This document shows, one piece after another, positions 12,801 through 24,434 of a stretch of DNA of 64,000 nt. Made by a program: the position numbers and the translations under genes. The stretch is taken from the NCBI GenBank assembly GCA_963678675.1, contig OY783195.1, positions 30,523,006 through 30,587,005 on the forward strand, given 5' to 3'. Position 1 is the first letter of the stretch. The number at the start of each line of letters is the position of its first letter. This stretch comes from Xiphydria camelus. Taxonomy: Eukaryota; Arthropoda; Insecta; Hymenoptera; Xiphydriidae. A model generated the notes under the pieces. The model did no database searches. It had not been told where the DNA came from and saw only the letters and a list, made by a program, of their open reading frames with translations.

Positions 12801-13875
12801 AACATCGGTGCGAGCGCCAGCCCACTACAGCGAAACGGGTCTCAGTCGCTCACGGATATCTCATCGATCAGTGCCGATCTAGATCGCGATCGAGGATCCT
12901 TCCGATCACGACGCGGCGATCCAGCGACGCGTTTTGACGCGGGGCTCGCGATCGGGGTTTTCGCAATTTCTGACGGCGCCGCGCAGTTATGAAATACCGG
13001 AGGGGAAACGTTCGGCGCGCACTCAAAGGTGCTTTGCATTTGAAATGCCTCGGCCCATCTAACCCTTCCGTCGAAACGCGATCTCTCTCTCTCTCTCGTT
13101 TCCTTTGTTCTCCGCAAAACGCTTACCGCAAAGGAATTTCACGATCGATATACGAGATACTTGCCGCGCGTTCCGCGCTGTATTTTTTCTTCTTCGCAAC
13201 TTCGCCGGCGAGCGAATTTCTGGGCGGCGATACACTTGATGCGCCGACATCAAAAAGCGCGGATTTTATTATAATCGATGCGAAAGATGCTTGGTGACGT
13301 GTCGAGTTGAGCGCGGAGAGTGTCCCGGTTTAATGCATGCGTGAAATTATAATATAAATTATATTTTGGTTATAAAATATTGTAAAATTGTTATGTTTTT
13401 TTTAACGGAGAAAATAATATAAGATATTACACGTGTTTTTTCGTATTGCACACTGAACATATTTATCATCGGAAAATTAAAATAAAAGTAAATCAATCGA
13501 TCATCAATTACGATTTATAGTATTTCTTTTTTCTGCCGGGTCCCGCAGACCCGACCAATGCATCCAAGGGTTAAATTCGGAAACGGGGATTAGATCCTTC
13601 GCGGAGCGAGGGACGGAGATCTCGGCTCGACGTATGCGCGAAAGAATAAATAATTCGCTGTGCAGCTCACTGAGCCGCGACTGCGATATTTCCAACCGCG
13701 TTGCTCGGAAGAATGCGATTGCCGTCACAATCATCGCGTTTGTGGCTTGTGATACAGTTACCACGGTCGTATGGACGTTGTAAAATTCCCGTGTCATTAT
13801 CGCGGTTGATTTTGCCGCTCCACTTTTGTCACGCGGCATCGCTCTAACGCGCCGATCGCTCTTCCCCTGTTTCAG
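12801..13875. other. Flank upstream of the first visible neuralized exon
   Basis: No coding exon is recognisable. The last 40 bases are pyrimidine-rich (CGCTCTTCCCCTGTTTCAG) and form the 3' splice site of the exon at 13876. The preceding neuralized exon, with the start codon, is therefore further upstream and was not recognised. Confidence 0.5.
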
Positions 13876-16800
13876 CTCCCAGATCCTCCAGCGGAGGGAC
13901 CAACAACCTTCCGCCCTTGACGTTTCACCAAGTCCACGGCGACAATATCAGGCTCTGCAATGCGGGCACGATTGCCAGGAGGCACGAGAGCTTTTGCAAG
14001 GGGGTCACGTTCAGCGCGAGACCCGTGCGCATCGGCGAGAAGGTGAGAAATTTATTATTCTTCTGGATCGAATTGCGGCAACGCGGTGCCTCTGAAAATA
14101 TTCGGACTATAGTCGGAGGAGTGGTTGAGGGATCATTTCTGGAAGAGTGCACGTAGAAAACACTAAAAAATCTCATTTTTAATATACTTTTACATAAAGC
14201 TCTTTTCCAATACGTGATGATGATGATTAAAATACTCCGCAATTATGAAAACTAATATTATTTCCTTATGAAATTGCCCCTTTAAACTTCATAACGGAGT
14301 ATATCAATTTTCATAACCACGTATCGGATAAGAGCTTTTTACACAATCGTATTAAATTTAATATACATTTTTTTGGCAGTGAATAGTTCAAATAAACAAT
14401 ATCGTCTTCCCAGACGTATCGGATAAAAGCTTCATACGCAATTGCATAAAATGTATACAAATTTGTTTGATAATGAAAGCTAAACAAATAGTGTCGTCCT
14501 CCCGGACAATTTATCATTCGACGCGAATGGAGACGATATCCGCAGCGGAACGATCTCCAAAGAATTTGTTCACTCAAACCTTCCTTTCTCTCATTACAGT
14601 CCCGTATTTTCATACGCGCCTACATTTGCTTACCTATCCTCCTTCGGCACGTGGCTCTCTTCGTTACTCACGGCGATTAAAACGTATACCCGCGAGTGAC
14701 CCTCGCGCGGCCCACGCGTTCGCGTAGGTTGGCCGATTAGCTTTGCCCCGGCTCGTGTAGCGCCAAGCGCCGGCCTTACCCAACTTATTCGTCCATATAC
14801 ATCGCGCGGACACGGATACAACGCGCCGCGCGAGAAAGTGTTACGCTAATAACGCACCGCGGAGCGGTATAGGTGCGATCGCCGCGATCCGTCGCAGACC
14901 GCGGCGTTATACCGCGTTCCGAGGAATCAACATGTTTGCGTCTACGAAAGAGATTGGCAGGACGTGGGCGAGGTATCGCGCTTGGTGTTCTCGCGGGTTC
15001 CTCCGATCGATAAAGGTGCCTCCGAGTTGATTCTGCATCCACAGCGCTCGCCTTGATCGATTTGGCGTACATGTTTATTCAACAATTCCAACGTTTCATC
15101 TTCATCTCGATTCGCGACGCGTCGGAATCGACGGTAAACCGTGGCTCGACGATTTCGAAATTCGTGTACCAGCCGTGCGGATCGCGGGTTTCTCGGAACG
15201 CGTTAACGTGATTATCGCCTCGCGTTCATCGGGGAGATTTTTTCGAAAAAAATCCGAGAAATTCAGAACTATCGAGGCAGAGGCTTCAGACGTACTTACA
15301 AGTGCTGGTTTGTCGAGTTTATTAGGGTTTACTTAGCGCGCTGGAAGTGCCACTTGCGCGTATCTCGGGGTACGCGCGTCTCCTTTGTTCGAGCCGTTCG
15401 ACTAATTGTCGGAACAGTCGCGCGCCTCTCGAAACGCGACGTACCGCCGCGATTTCGAACGATTCAATGGAAGCGCGAGGAAATTTCGTAAGGAGGCACC
15501 GCGCCCGACACCGCGACACCTGTTTCGTTCCGACGCTCTTTTCAAGAGGGACGGACGCCTCGCTATCGTTGAGCGACACCTCCGCAAAGAAATCAACGTC
15601 GTCGGCGTTTACTTTCGACCTGGCGCCTTTTATCTCGCTCCACCTGTAACCCATTCTCCTCCCGCCATAGAACGCACGCATCTCAACCGAGCAATTCGTC
15701 TCCTTCCAGGTATGCGTCAAGTTCCTCGAGATTTCGGACAACTGGAGCGGCGTCATTCGCTTCGGTTTCACCAGCAACGACCCGATCAACCTGCGCAGCG
15801 GCCTGCCCAAGTACGCCTGCCCCGATCTGACCAACAAGCCCGGCTACTGGGCGAAAGCCCTGGCCGAGAGATTCGCCGAACGCGACACCGTCCTCTTCTA
15901 CTACGTGACGTCCGCCGGCGACGTTCACTTCGGGGTGAATGGCGAGGAAAAGGGCGTCTTCTTCAGCGGCGTCGAGACCCGCGGGCCGCTCTGGGCCATC
16001 ATCGACGTCTACGGCAACAGCACCGCCATCGAGTTCGTCGATCCCAATCGGCAGCACTTCAACAACATCAGGAGAGGCGCGGAGCACAGCAACGAGGACA
16101 ACGCGCAGCACAGCAGACACTCGGCGATGGACGACGCCAGCAACGCCGGCAGAGACGTTGAAAGGATCATCGTGCCGTCCATGCAGAGCATGTCCATCCA
16201 TCACGAACCCGATGTCGATCTGCCCGGTCTGAGGTTTCAACCCTCCGGAGTGCTATTCACGCCGTTGCCATTCCATCCGTGAGTATTAAATCACACAGTT
16301 CAACGATCGGCGGTTGCGTTCGTCCACGAGCGAGAGCCTCGATGGATCGACGGATCGGCCGACTCCACGGTCCGCGCTTTTCGCCGTTAATCACACGGCG
16401 TCGAGCCCCGGAAATGCGCGTTCGACGAGACCCGCGATCCGCGTCGAATCGCGCGCGAATTCTTCGGGAATCACGCTTCGAGGCGTGTCGAAATCGGCGG
16501 AGCGTTCGCCTCGCCGGAGCGCTCTCACTCGAAAGTAGAATCGCGCGGTAGACTCTCACAGCGGCGATTAACGCGCCGAACGTCCGAATAACTCGTGTCG
16601 ACCCCATCAGCGGGTACTTTGGGCGTGGAAAAATATACGGAGATACCGACACTCGCTCGACGCGCACCGATTGTTTGTACTCGATTTCTCGAAGAGGGCG
16701 AGGAGAGACACGACGTCGAAGATGAAAACGAACCGTGCTGCGGGCTTTCGCAAACATTTACACGCGTCGTCACACGGGACACGCGAGGCACGGCATGTCT

Positions 16801-18182
16801 TTCCGCGATGGCGCAATATTCTTTGCCCGCGAACGATCGAAAGTGTAACCTCGTTTTTCCGGCGTAAAAGTCTGAGAGCCGAAGAGCCGCTTTTTGTTCG
16901 GCGTTTCGTTCGCTAAACGTTCCTCGTCCTCTGTCCTCGTTTCTTTTTGTCACCTTGTCATTAATGAAACGCTCGGCTTATCGTTTCCCCCTCCAATCAC
17001 GAGCGTCCTCGTATCTCCCGTACACGCATAAGCTACCAGTCGCCGTAGATGGAAAATGCCAATCGCTCCTTTCCGATTTTCAGGATCCGCGGCAGAAACA
17101 TCCGCTTCAGCAACCAGCAGTGCGTGGCGACCCGCAGCGACACGGAGTTCTGCCACGGTTACGCCTTCACCAGCAGATCGCTACTGCTAGGCGAGCGGCT
17201 GGTGGTGCAGATCCTCTCGACGGAACCGATGTACGTCGGCGCCTTGGCCCTCGGCCTGACCTCCTGCGACCCGGCCAGACTCTCCGCGGAAGACCTGCCC
17301 GACGACAGCGACCTCCTGCTGGACAGACCGGAGTACTGGGTGGTCTCGAAGGACGTCGCGTCTAGTCCTCAGCCGGGCGACGAGATCGCCTTCACGGTGA
17401 CCCACTACGGTGAGGTGCAAATGAGCAAAAACGGCGGCGCCCCGAGCGTGGTGATGCACGTCGATCAAAGCCTTCAGCTTTGGGCGTTCGTCGACGTCTA
17501 CGGTAGCACGCAACGCGTGAGAATGCTCGCGAGTCGACCGACGTCACCGCCCAGGCAAAGACAAGCGAATCCGCCGCCCCAACAACAGCAACAGCAGCAG
17601 CAGCAGCAACACTCGAATCACAGCAACGCGGCGACCGAGCTGTCGCGATTCTCGGAACTGGTCCAATTCAAGCCGGCAGTGGGCGGCGGTACGGTATTAG
17701 TGGTCAATCTGCCGCCTCAGGGTGGTTACCCAGCGCCACCGCCGCCGACTCCGCAGCCGGTGTACGCCTCGACGGCGTCCTCTCACAGGAATCCACCGCC
17801 GATTCATCACCCGCCGCCACCACCCGCCCCGGTGCCCCACCCGAGCTCCTCTAGACAATCACCGCCGTTGACGGGAACCATGATCAGTACCGGCTCCTCG
17901 ACGTACGTCGATCCCGTCTCCTATCAGACCCTCGACGGCACCCTGACCTCCCAGGCCTCTTCCCACTTGCAACAGTGGAGCGAAGGCCTGCAGCCGACAC
18001 CCGGCCAGCCCAGCGAGTGCTCCATCTGCTACGAGAGGAACATCGACAGCGTTCTCTATATGTGCGGGCATATGTGCATGTGTTATCCCTGCGCGATTCA
18101 GCAGTGGCGCGGCAAGGGTGGGGGACACTGTCCGCTCTGCAGGGCGCCGATCAGAGACGTCATCCGTATCTACAGGTCCTGA
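13876..18182 (+). CDS. neur: Neuralized E3 ubiquitin ligase (5' exon not found)
   Basis: RING-type ubiquitin ligase that promotes endocytosis of Notch ligands (Delta) in the signalling cell. Three exons join in phase: 13876-14042, 15710-16278 and 17084-18182 (stop TGA), giving 610 visible residues. Neuralized homology repeat 1 spans about residues 15-165 (begins TFHQVHGDNIRL). Repeat 2 spans about 230-392 (RGRNIRFS, then DSDLLLDRPEYWVVSKD). A C3HC4 RING at about 555-600 starts ECSICYE, contains CGHMCMCY and ends CPLCRAPIRDVIRIYRS. Between repeat 2 and the RING lies a Gln run (CAA/CAG codons, about 17580-17610), a proline-rich stretch and a GGGTVLVVNLPP motif shared with fly Neur. The first visible exon starts two bases into a codon, so an upstream exon supplies the start and the basic N-terminal region. 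Fly Neur is about 754 residues, so N-terminal sequence is missing here. Identity is firm; the 5' limit is unknown. Confidence 0.95.
14175..14503. repeat. Inverted plus direct repeat in neuralized intron 1
   Basis: A left arm (ATAAAGCTCTTTTCCAATAC followed by GTGATG, then AAAATACTCCGCAATTATGA) is inverted at about 14281-14345 (GGAGTATATCAATTTTCATA, CGTATCGGATAAGAGC). The segment from GTATCGGATAAGAGCTTTTT is then repeated directly at about 14416 (GTATCGGATAAAAGCTTCAT), each time followed by TATACA and a CGTCTTCCCAGA or CGTCCTCCCGGA end. It looks like a rearranged MITE. Confidence 0.45.
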
Positions 18183-21100
18183 ACCGATCGGAAATTCGGG
18201 CGTAGGGGTTGATGAGCACACCGCTGTCGCGCGAATTCGTCGTCATGGATTCCCCTCTTTCGGCGAGGCGTCGCGTAAGCCGGGCACGAACTGGAAATTG
18301 GCGCGGCGCGACGATCGCACGGAGATGCCCAAGTCCGTTTGATTAGATGGCAATTGTGTTGCTACATTTTCAGAGTTCGCGCTGTGTGGCGTCTTGCGCG
18401 CGAAAGAAACGGAGAGAAATGCAGTTTCGAGAAAAAGATTTGGTAATGACGGCAAGGTTGAAGTATTCTACGGCGGACCGAAGGTTGCGTTTGTCGGTGT
18501 CAATTAAGATGTCAATAGGGGACGAACGCAGATGGAGGACCGGTAAACACTGTAAAATGCGAATTAATGAAGATAACGTGCTTCCGCAGCGCAACACTGC
18601 CATCGTGCTGACACAGCGAGACGGAACGAAGTGACGACTTTATCGAATTGATTGTCTCCTTTTTTTTTAGCAATTATCATCGACGCAGTCGATCCTTAAC
18701 GATGGTGGTATTGCATCCGTTTTAGGGAAGGGGGGGGGGGAGATTGAGGTTAGGCGTCTATATTTTCGACAGCTATCTCAATGTCACCGATATATTACTA
18801 TCGCTACGATTATTTTATTCTTTTTACCATTATTACTTTATTTCTAGTGTCATTATCCATATATTCTCATTATCATTATTATTATTGTCATTATTATCAT
18901 TATTATTAACGTTAACGTCAATATTGCTATCATTATTGCGATTGCCGCGACGCGATTATTTAATGCAACGTGAGCTCGTCACGCGTCCTAGGGCACTTAG
19001 ATAGGTAACGCACTTTCTTTTCCCTTCGGGTTGGTCGAGGTATAGTTTTCTTCTTCTTTCGATCGAGTGCAAGAAGAGGTGAGATACTCTGTACGCGGTG
19101 AACTGTGCTCTTTCTTTTTTACTTTTAGCGATATAACACGCGCGAGTGACTGTTTGTATAGGTAGAAAATGCGAAGTCCTGCACAGCCCCTCGATATTAC
19201 CAAAGAGAGATCCTATAAGTGCGACGTTCCCTGCTTTGGATAAACGAAATACGACCCTTATATATTCGGCGTAGGAATCTTAGGCTCGATGTTTTGATAT
19301 GCGCGTAAGGTGTTAGCGATAATTTTTTACTGCTCGAATAGTGCGAGGGAAGATGAACGAATGAGTTTTAGAGCGAACGGCGGTCCGAGATATCGTACGA
19401 TTATTATCGTCGCCGGGTGGAACGATGTTCACGGATCAACGATTTGCTCGAAGCCGCGCTGTTGACTGCAAATCAAAATTTAGACAGTCTTCGCGATTCA
19501 AGCGAACTGCAGACATTTTTCGAAGTATCCCAGCAGGCATCCGTTGGGTGCTTTATACACGTGCAGGAATTGCAGATCCGTAAATTCATTCCCCCGCAAT
19601 AACCCCACTGCCGAATGAGATATAAATCAGTAAGTCGAAATCTCCGCAACTCGCTCATTTCCCGGGCGCGAGGCGCAATCGGGGTGTTGCAAAATCGAAC
19701 TTGTAATATTGGACAGTGAACGGCCTTTCCGAAGCTACCAATCAAACAAATGTCAAACAGTGGCATCAATTATACCACAACCACCATTGATTCGTTAACT
19801 ACGAACATTTGAATTAAGCTGACAAAGTACTTTTCATACTCGGCGATGGCTTTCACATCCTGTTGTTATAAATTCTATAGCTTCATTGCCCTCGTGTGTC
19901 GAGAAATAAAAATAGACGATACACACACGAAACATAGCGGAGTGATCCGAATGTTCATCGCGGTGACGAGATGCCCGACCGAAGCGCAAGAGATTCCTCG
20001 AGAGAAGAAAAGAGCTTCCTCTCTCGGGCTTCTGTCGAATTTGCAAAGGTTTTTTTTAAATAAAACTGCTTTATTTTCGTACGCTACAAGACGGGAAAGA
20101 TTAGGAGGGCGGGTGGCAAGTGGTGTGTATCGGAAACGATACGGAGGTCCAGTGAGAAAGATTAATGGGAGGCCGTGCCTTACACATTCGTATCACCCGT
20201 AACGTACGTCGAGTACTCATCGAGTCGGTGAACTTTTCACCTTACACGAGACACAGGCACACATATCTCACGTTCTCGCGTGTCATCTTTACACCTTATC
20301 GAAACCGGCGAGTCCTCGGGAAGGTGGGATGAAATGTTATACCGGAGGCACTTATTACGGATGCCATTCGCCATTCTTCGTACGACTGTAAAGGCAAAAC
20401 TTGGCGAATGAAAGACGCCGCGCTGGTCCTCAGCTCTTTTCTGTTCGGCGCTTGGTATGCTTTCCAGAGGGAATATAATATAAAAATAGATATTGGCCGA
20501 TGGCGGGGCGTCACGGAATTGCGAAGAAAAGAGTCGTCGATTGTTTTGAAAGTACACTTTTAGTCATATCATTGATCTTCTTGGCAAGCTCGTAGCAAAT
20601 TTGACCTACGCCCTTTCTCAATTCCAAAAAGGAAAAACAGTCATGCAAAAAAGGAAAAGAAAAAACACGCAATAAAGCAGTAGTGAAATCTCTAGTCCAG
20701 CGAGTGGCAGCCCACAGATCTGCCAATCCAAAAAAGAAATAAAGAGTAAAGTTAAAGTAAACGAAAGAAAAAAAATTTATAGATACAAAATAAAGAGGCA
20801 AATTATCGCGTGCGTTTCCCGCGATTACTGGGTACGACTGCGTGCGCGCAAGATCTATTAAAGGATATTATTATTACCATTATTATTATTATTATTATTA
20901 TTATTCTATTAAGCGTTGATGGAGAAAGGCAACAAAATTTGCAACTACTTTCTAGGGTATGCGTGTAGAGGTGGAGGTGGAGTAGGGAAGAGGAGGAGAA
21001 ATGTTCCCAAAAATTCGCTGATAAAATAAATGTAAGAGTTAAGAGTTAGGGCGAAAACGTAGACAGAAGGTGGTTATACGGTGAAGTTAAAATAAGTAGC

Positions 21101-22740
21101 ATCATTGTCATATTACCGTTATCGTCCTCATTATTGTCCTCATTAATGTCATCTTCATCCCCATCGTTGTCTCTCACTATTATTACTATTTTTATTTCTA
21201 CTACTACCACTATTATTACCGTATCACGCGACTAACGATTATTTAAATTCGACATTAGTTCTATACAGTAATTGAAACACTTATTTACGCAAAAAATTAT
21301 AACGCTGGTATTTTTTAATTATCATACAAGGATATCTTAGATTTATTTACGATATAGCGTATGTCGAAACGCATCGTGCACATGCATGCAAGCATACATT
21401 ACGCATAGCCGTCACAGAACGTACATGCGTGTAGGCGTGTAATATATACTGGTACTCTCAAACAATTAGCGACGAATATCAGAGACAAGTGCACGCATGC
21501 GTGGACGCGACTCGGAGGCATCTCATTTACGTGTGCTATTCGTTACGATTAACCTTACGTCAATCATCACTCCTTTAAGGTCAATGTGCGATAAGAGTTT
21601 TTCTCTCTCGATTCAAATGTAAAGATGGCGATACAATTTATACATATGTAATATAACTCGTGCAGCTTCGCGCTGTTCTACACAATAAAAAAATACTGTA
21701 ACTATCTCTGAAATGAAAAGTGTCTTTTCTATACTCAGTTTCATTCTTAAATGTTCCCTTATCCGATGTACAGGATTTACCGTCCGATTCCCGTAGGGTA
21801 GATCTGGAAATGTATTCCCAAATTCCTTTTTGCACCATTAAACAATAGAGAATAGTCACGGTTTATATGTCGATGAATCAATAGATACATATACTTGCGA
21901 AATTTGACAGATTTTATCAAAATATTTATTTTCTCTAATTCATCTATAGTATATTTTCTTTTTATATGCGGAACCACTGCCTGAAATCAACCTCTCTAAC
22001 CAGCAGTCGCGCAGAGACTGACAGCATGTTATGGTCAGACATTACTTCTACAATCTGTGCAGAGTTGCCGTACGTCTGCGCAATTCACAGCTTATACCTT
22101 ATAGATTTCGAATTAGGATCTAAATAAATATTTCGAGAAGAAGTCGATGACTCTATATGTACATATACCTTCAAGCATGAGCAGGCGTCCTGTATTCTAA
22201 GTAGAAATTCTCTTTGACTCAATGCGCCTACCTTGCTCGTATAAAGTCGTTTCCTCTGATGATAAAGAGATCTTAAATAGATAAGGGGAACGGAAAAGGT
22301 GAATTGAGGAATTAATATTTAGGATATAGCTATAGGAAGACCTAGTTTGGTATATGGGGGTGAGAAATCTTATATACATAGCTACATAAATCACATTACT
22401 TAAATACAGACTTTTTAAGATTTGATGTATAGCGTAGACTCTTGATTAAATAACTAATTATAATTGTAAATTAACTAAAGGATGCTAGAAAAGTCTTCGT
22501 ATCGCTTGTCTTCTTATGTACTAAAATAATTCAATTCATACTACTCATCCCGCGTAAACCCCGCTCTAAGGCTGTTTAATGCATTTACGAAGCCGGCGTG
22601 TTCGAACCTTACTCTACCCGTATAATAAAACTGCAATAAAAACTCCAGCGGGCGACGTCCTGAGAATGAGACGTCGTGGGAGCGTGCACTGTATGTAAGT
22701 GTGAATTTATGAAATAAACTTTTCCATGCCTGGACGATCT
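18183..22740. other. Region downstream of neuralized: 3' UTR candidate and ATT repeats
   Basis: No coding sequence is visible. The stretch includes a G-run at 18727-18737, imperfect ATT/CAT-rich tracts (18800-18955 and 21090-21225) and a clean ATT/TTA microsatellite at about 20870-20905. AATAAA hexamers occur at several places (for example near 20057, 20748, 22626 and 22711). Any of these could end a long neuralized 3' UTR, but the true end cannot be chosen from sequence alone. Confidence 0.45.
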
Positions 22741-24434
22741 TTCTTAACGACGCCGCCGAATACCGGACCGCCTCGAATATAATTAGGAATATTTATGAAA
22801 GGTCGTAATCACCCACCATAATTCTAACCACGTGTGATTTGTAGTTCAACCACCAACGCCGGTGTTTTGTATATTGTTTTCATATTTTTTGTATGCCCGG
22901 AGGGACGCGTGACTAGATATCGAAATGCTTCGGGCCTCTGTCGGCAGCTCCATCGGACGACAAACAATTTTTCTTTGTTTTTATGCCGTGAAAAAAGCGC
23001 GATAAACTGCACCAATTACGTCGAATGGGCGGGGATGATCGCAGACAACCTAATAACGCCCTAACGCTTAAAATACGTATAATGTTTAACCCTAGAGTGC
23101 AACACAAGGGTTCTTCGGATCCTGAGAAGACCCTTATCTTTACAGGCTCGCGGGTATTACAGGGGACTGCCAAATATGAACTGCGGCACTGCGGGATTAA
23201 CATCCTTTCAAGCTAAGGGGACTATCGGAAATAAGCTCGACCACCAAAATATTTAATTGAAAGCGTTTCCTTTCTACTCGGTATTTTTCAAAAAACGAGA
23301 CTGAACGTACTTTAATCATTTTTAATGTAAGAATGCATTTCACTGTAATCTAATTTAGAGATAATTTAATAAAACGGTCTTAAACTTGCAGAAACCAGAC
23401 AGTAGAACCTTTTCAAAGGAAATCCATAATATCTAATATACAATACTTATACGTTTCATACATGATACTTAAAGTGCAATCACGTCCGATGCGCATCTAA
23501 TTGAATTAGCACCGCACACCACTAATTTTTATCGCCGCCATATTTTGAGAGACGGGAATTAAAGACCGCCCGAGGATCCGTCGAGTGCCCAGAACTTCTT
23601 TGCAATTGGTGACAATTCGTTTCTTAACTGGATGCAAGAAGTGTCGAGATTGGTCGTTGGGCGGTAGAGTTGGAAGAGGGAAACCGGGGCGGCAAATACC
23701 GTGCCCTACTCCTACGTCCCGCTATTCACTCTGCTTACTCACCCCGTTTTCCCCCTAACGTTACTTACATCTCACACAGTGACCTCGCATGTGCGCATTT
23801 GACATTTCGAAGTTAGCGCCGAGACAATCCACACGAGAGGAGCGTAATTTGATCGTGGTCGACGAGTCGGATCGGCCGGTTTATTGTGCGACTATAGTGA
23901 TACTTGTGTGGTCCAGTGAAGTATTTCCTACCCTTTATATGATAGAGTTTGAAGAATATTTATGCAATTTTAAATTGCTGTTCGTTTACTTTACCGGGGT
24001 GTCATATACGTATACTGGAGTAGACATTTTCTCAGTGCTGACGAACAGGTAGGACTTCATCCTTTTTTTATAGACTATATTGCAGCTGATTATTACAACG
24101 GCACGAGCCCTTGGTCGGGAGTAGGAGGAAAGAAAAAACAATCTCAACTTTTATAGAAATTAATTCTATAATAAGTGCGACGTGTGAAATATTGGAACAT
24201 TCTCGAATTAAAAGTCACTATCCTTATACACGATTGCCAGTCAAAAAATCTTATAAAACGAATATAATTGAAAATAATTCGCTATGACGAAGCATGAAAT
24301 ACTGAATATCACGTAAAAGTAGAATTTTGTTTCCGAAAAAATACGCAAGCACTCTAATACGATCGATAATGAAGAACTCACTTCGGGCCAAGATCTCCGT
24401 TAATCATTAATCGATTCGCGAAGTTGATCCAGAC
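22741..24434. other. Intergenic stretch before the homeobox gene
   Basis: I see no supportable coding sequence. The stretch is unique and mostly AT-rich. An 87-codon open frame at 23789-24052 is Met-started but shows no recognisable domain and was not accepted. Confidence 0.45.

Noticed and set aside
20870..20905. ATT run as part of a CRISPR or satellite array
   Set aside because: Plain trinucleotide microsatellite; no spacers or longer unit. No CRISPR array exists in the window.
22600..22625. tRNA-like GTTCGAACC
   Set aside because: No matching A box, acceptor stem or T stem pairing around it.
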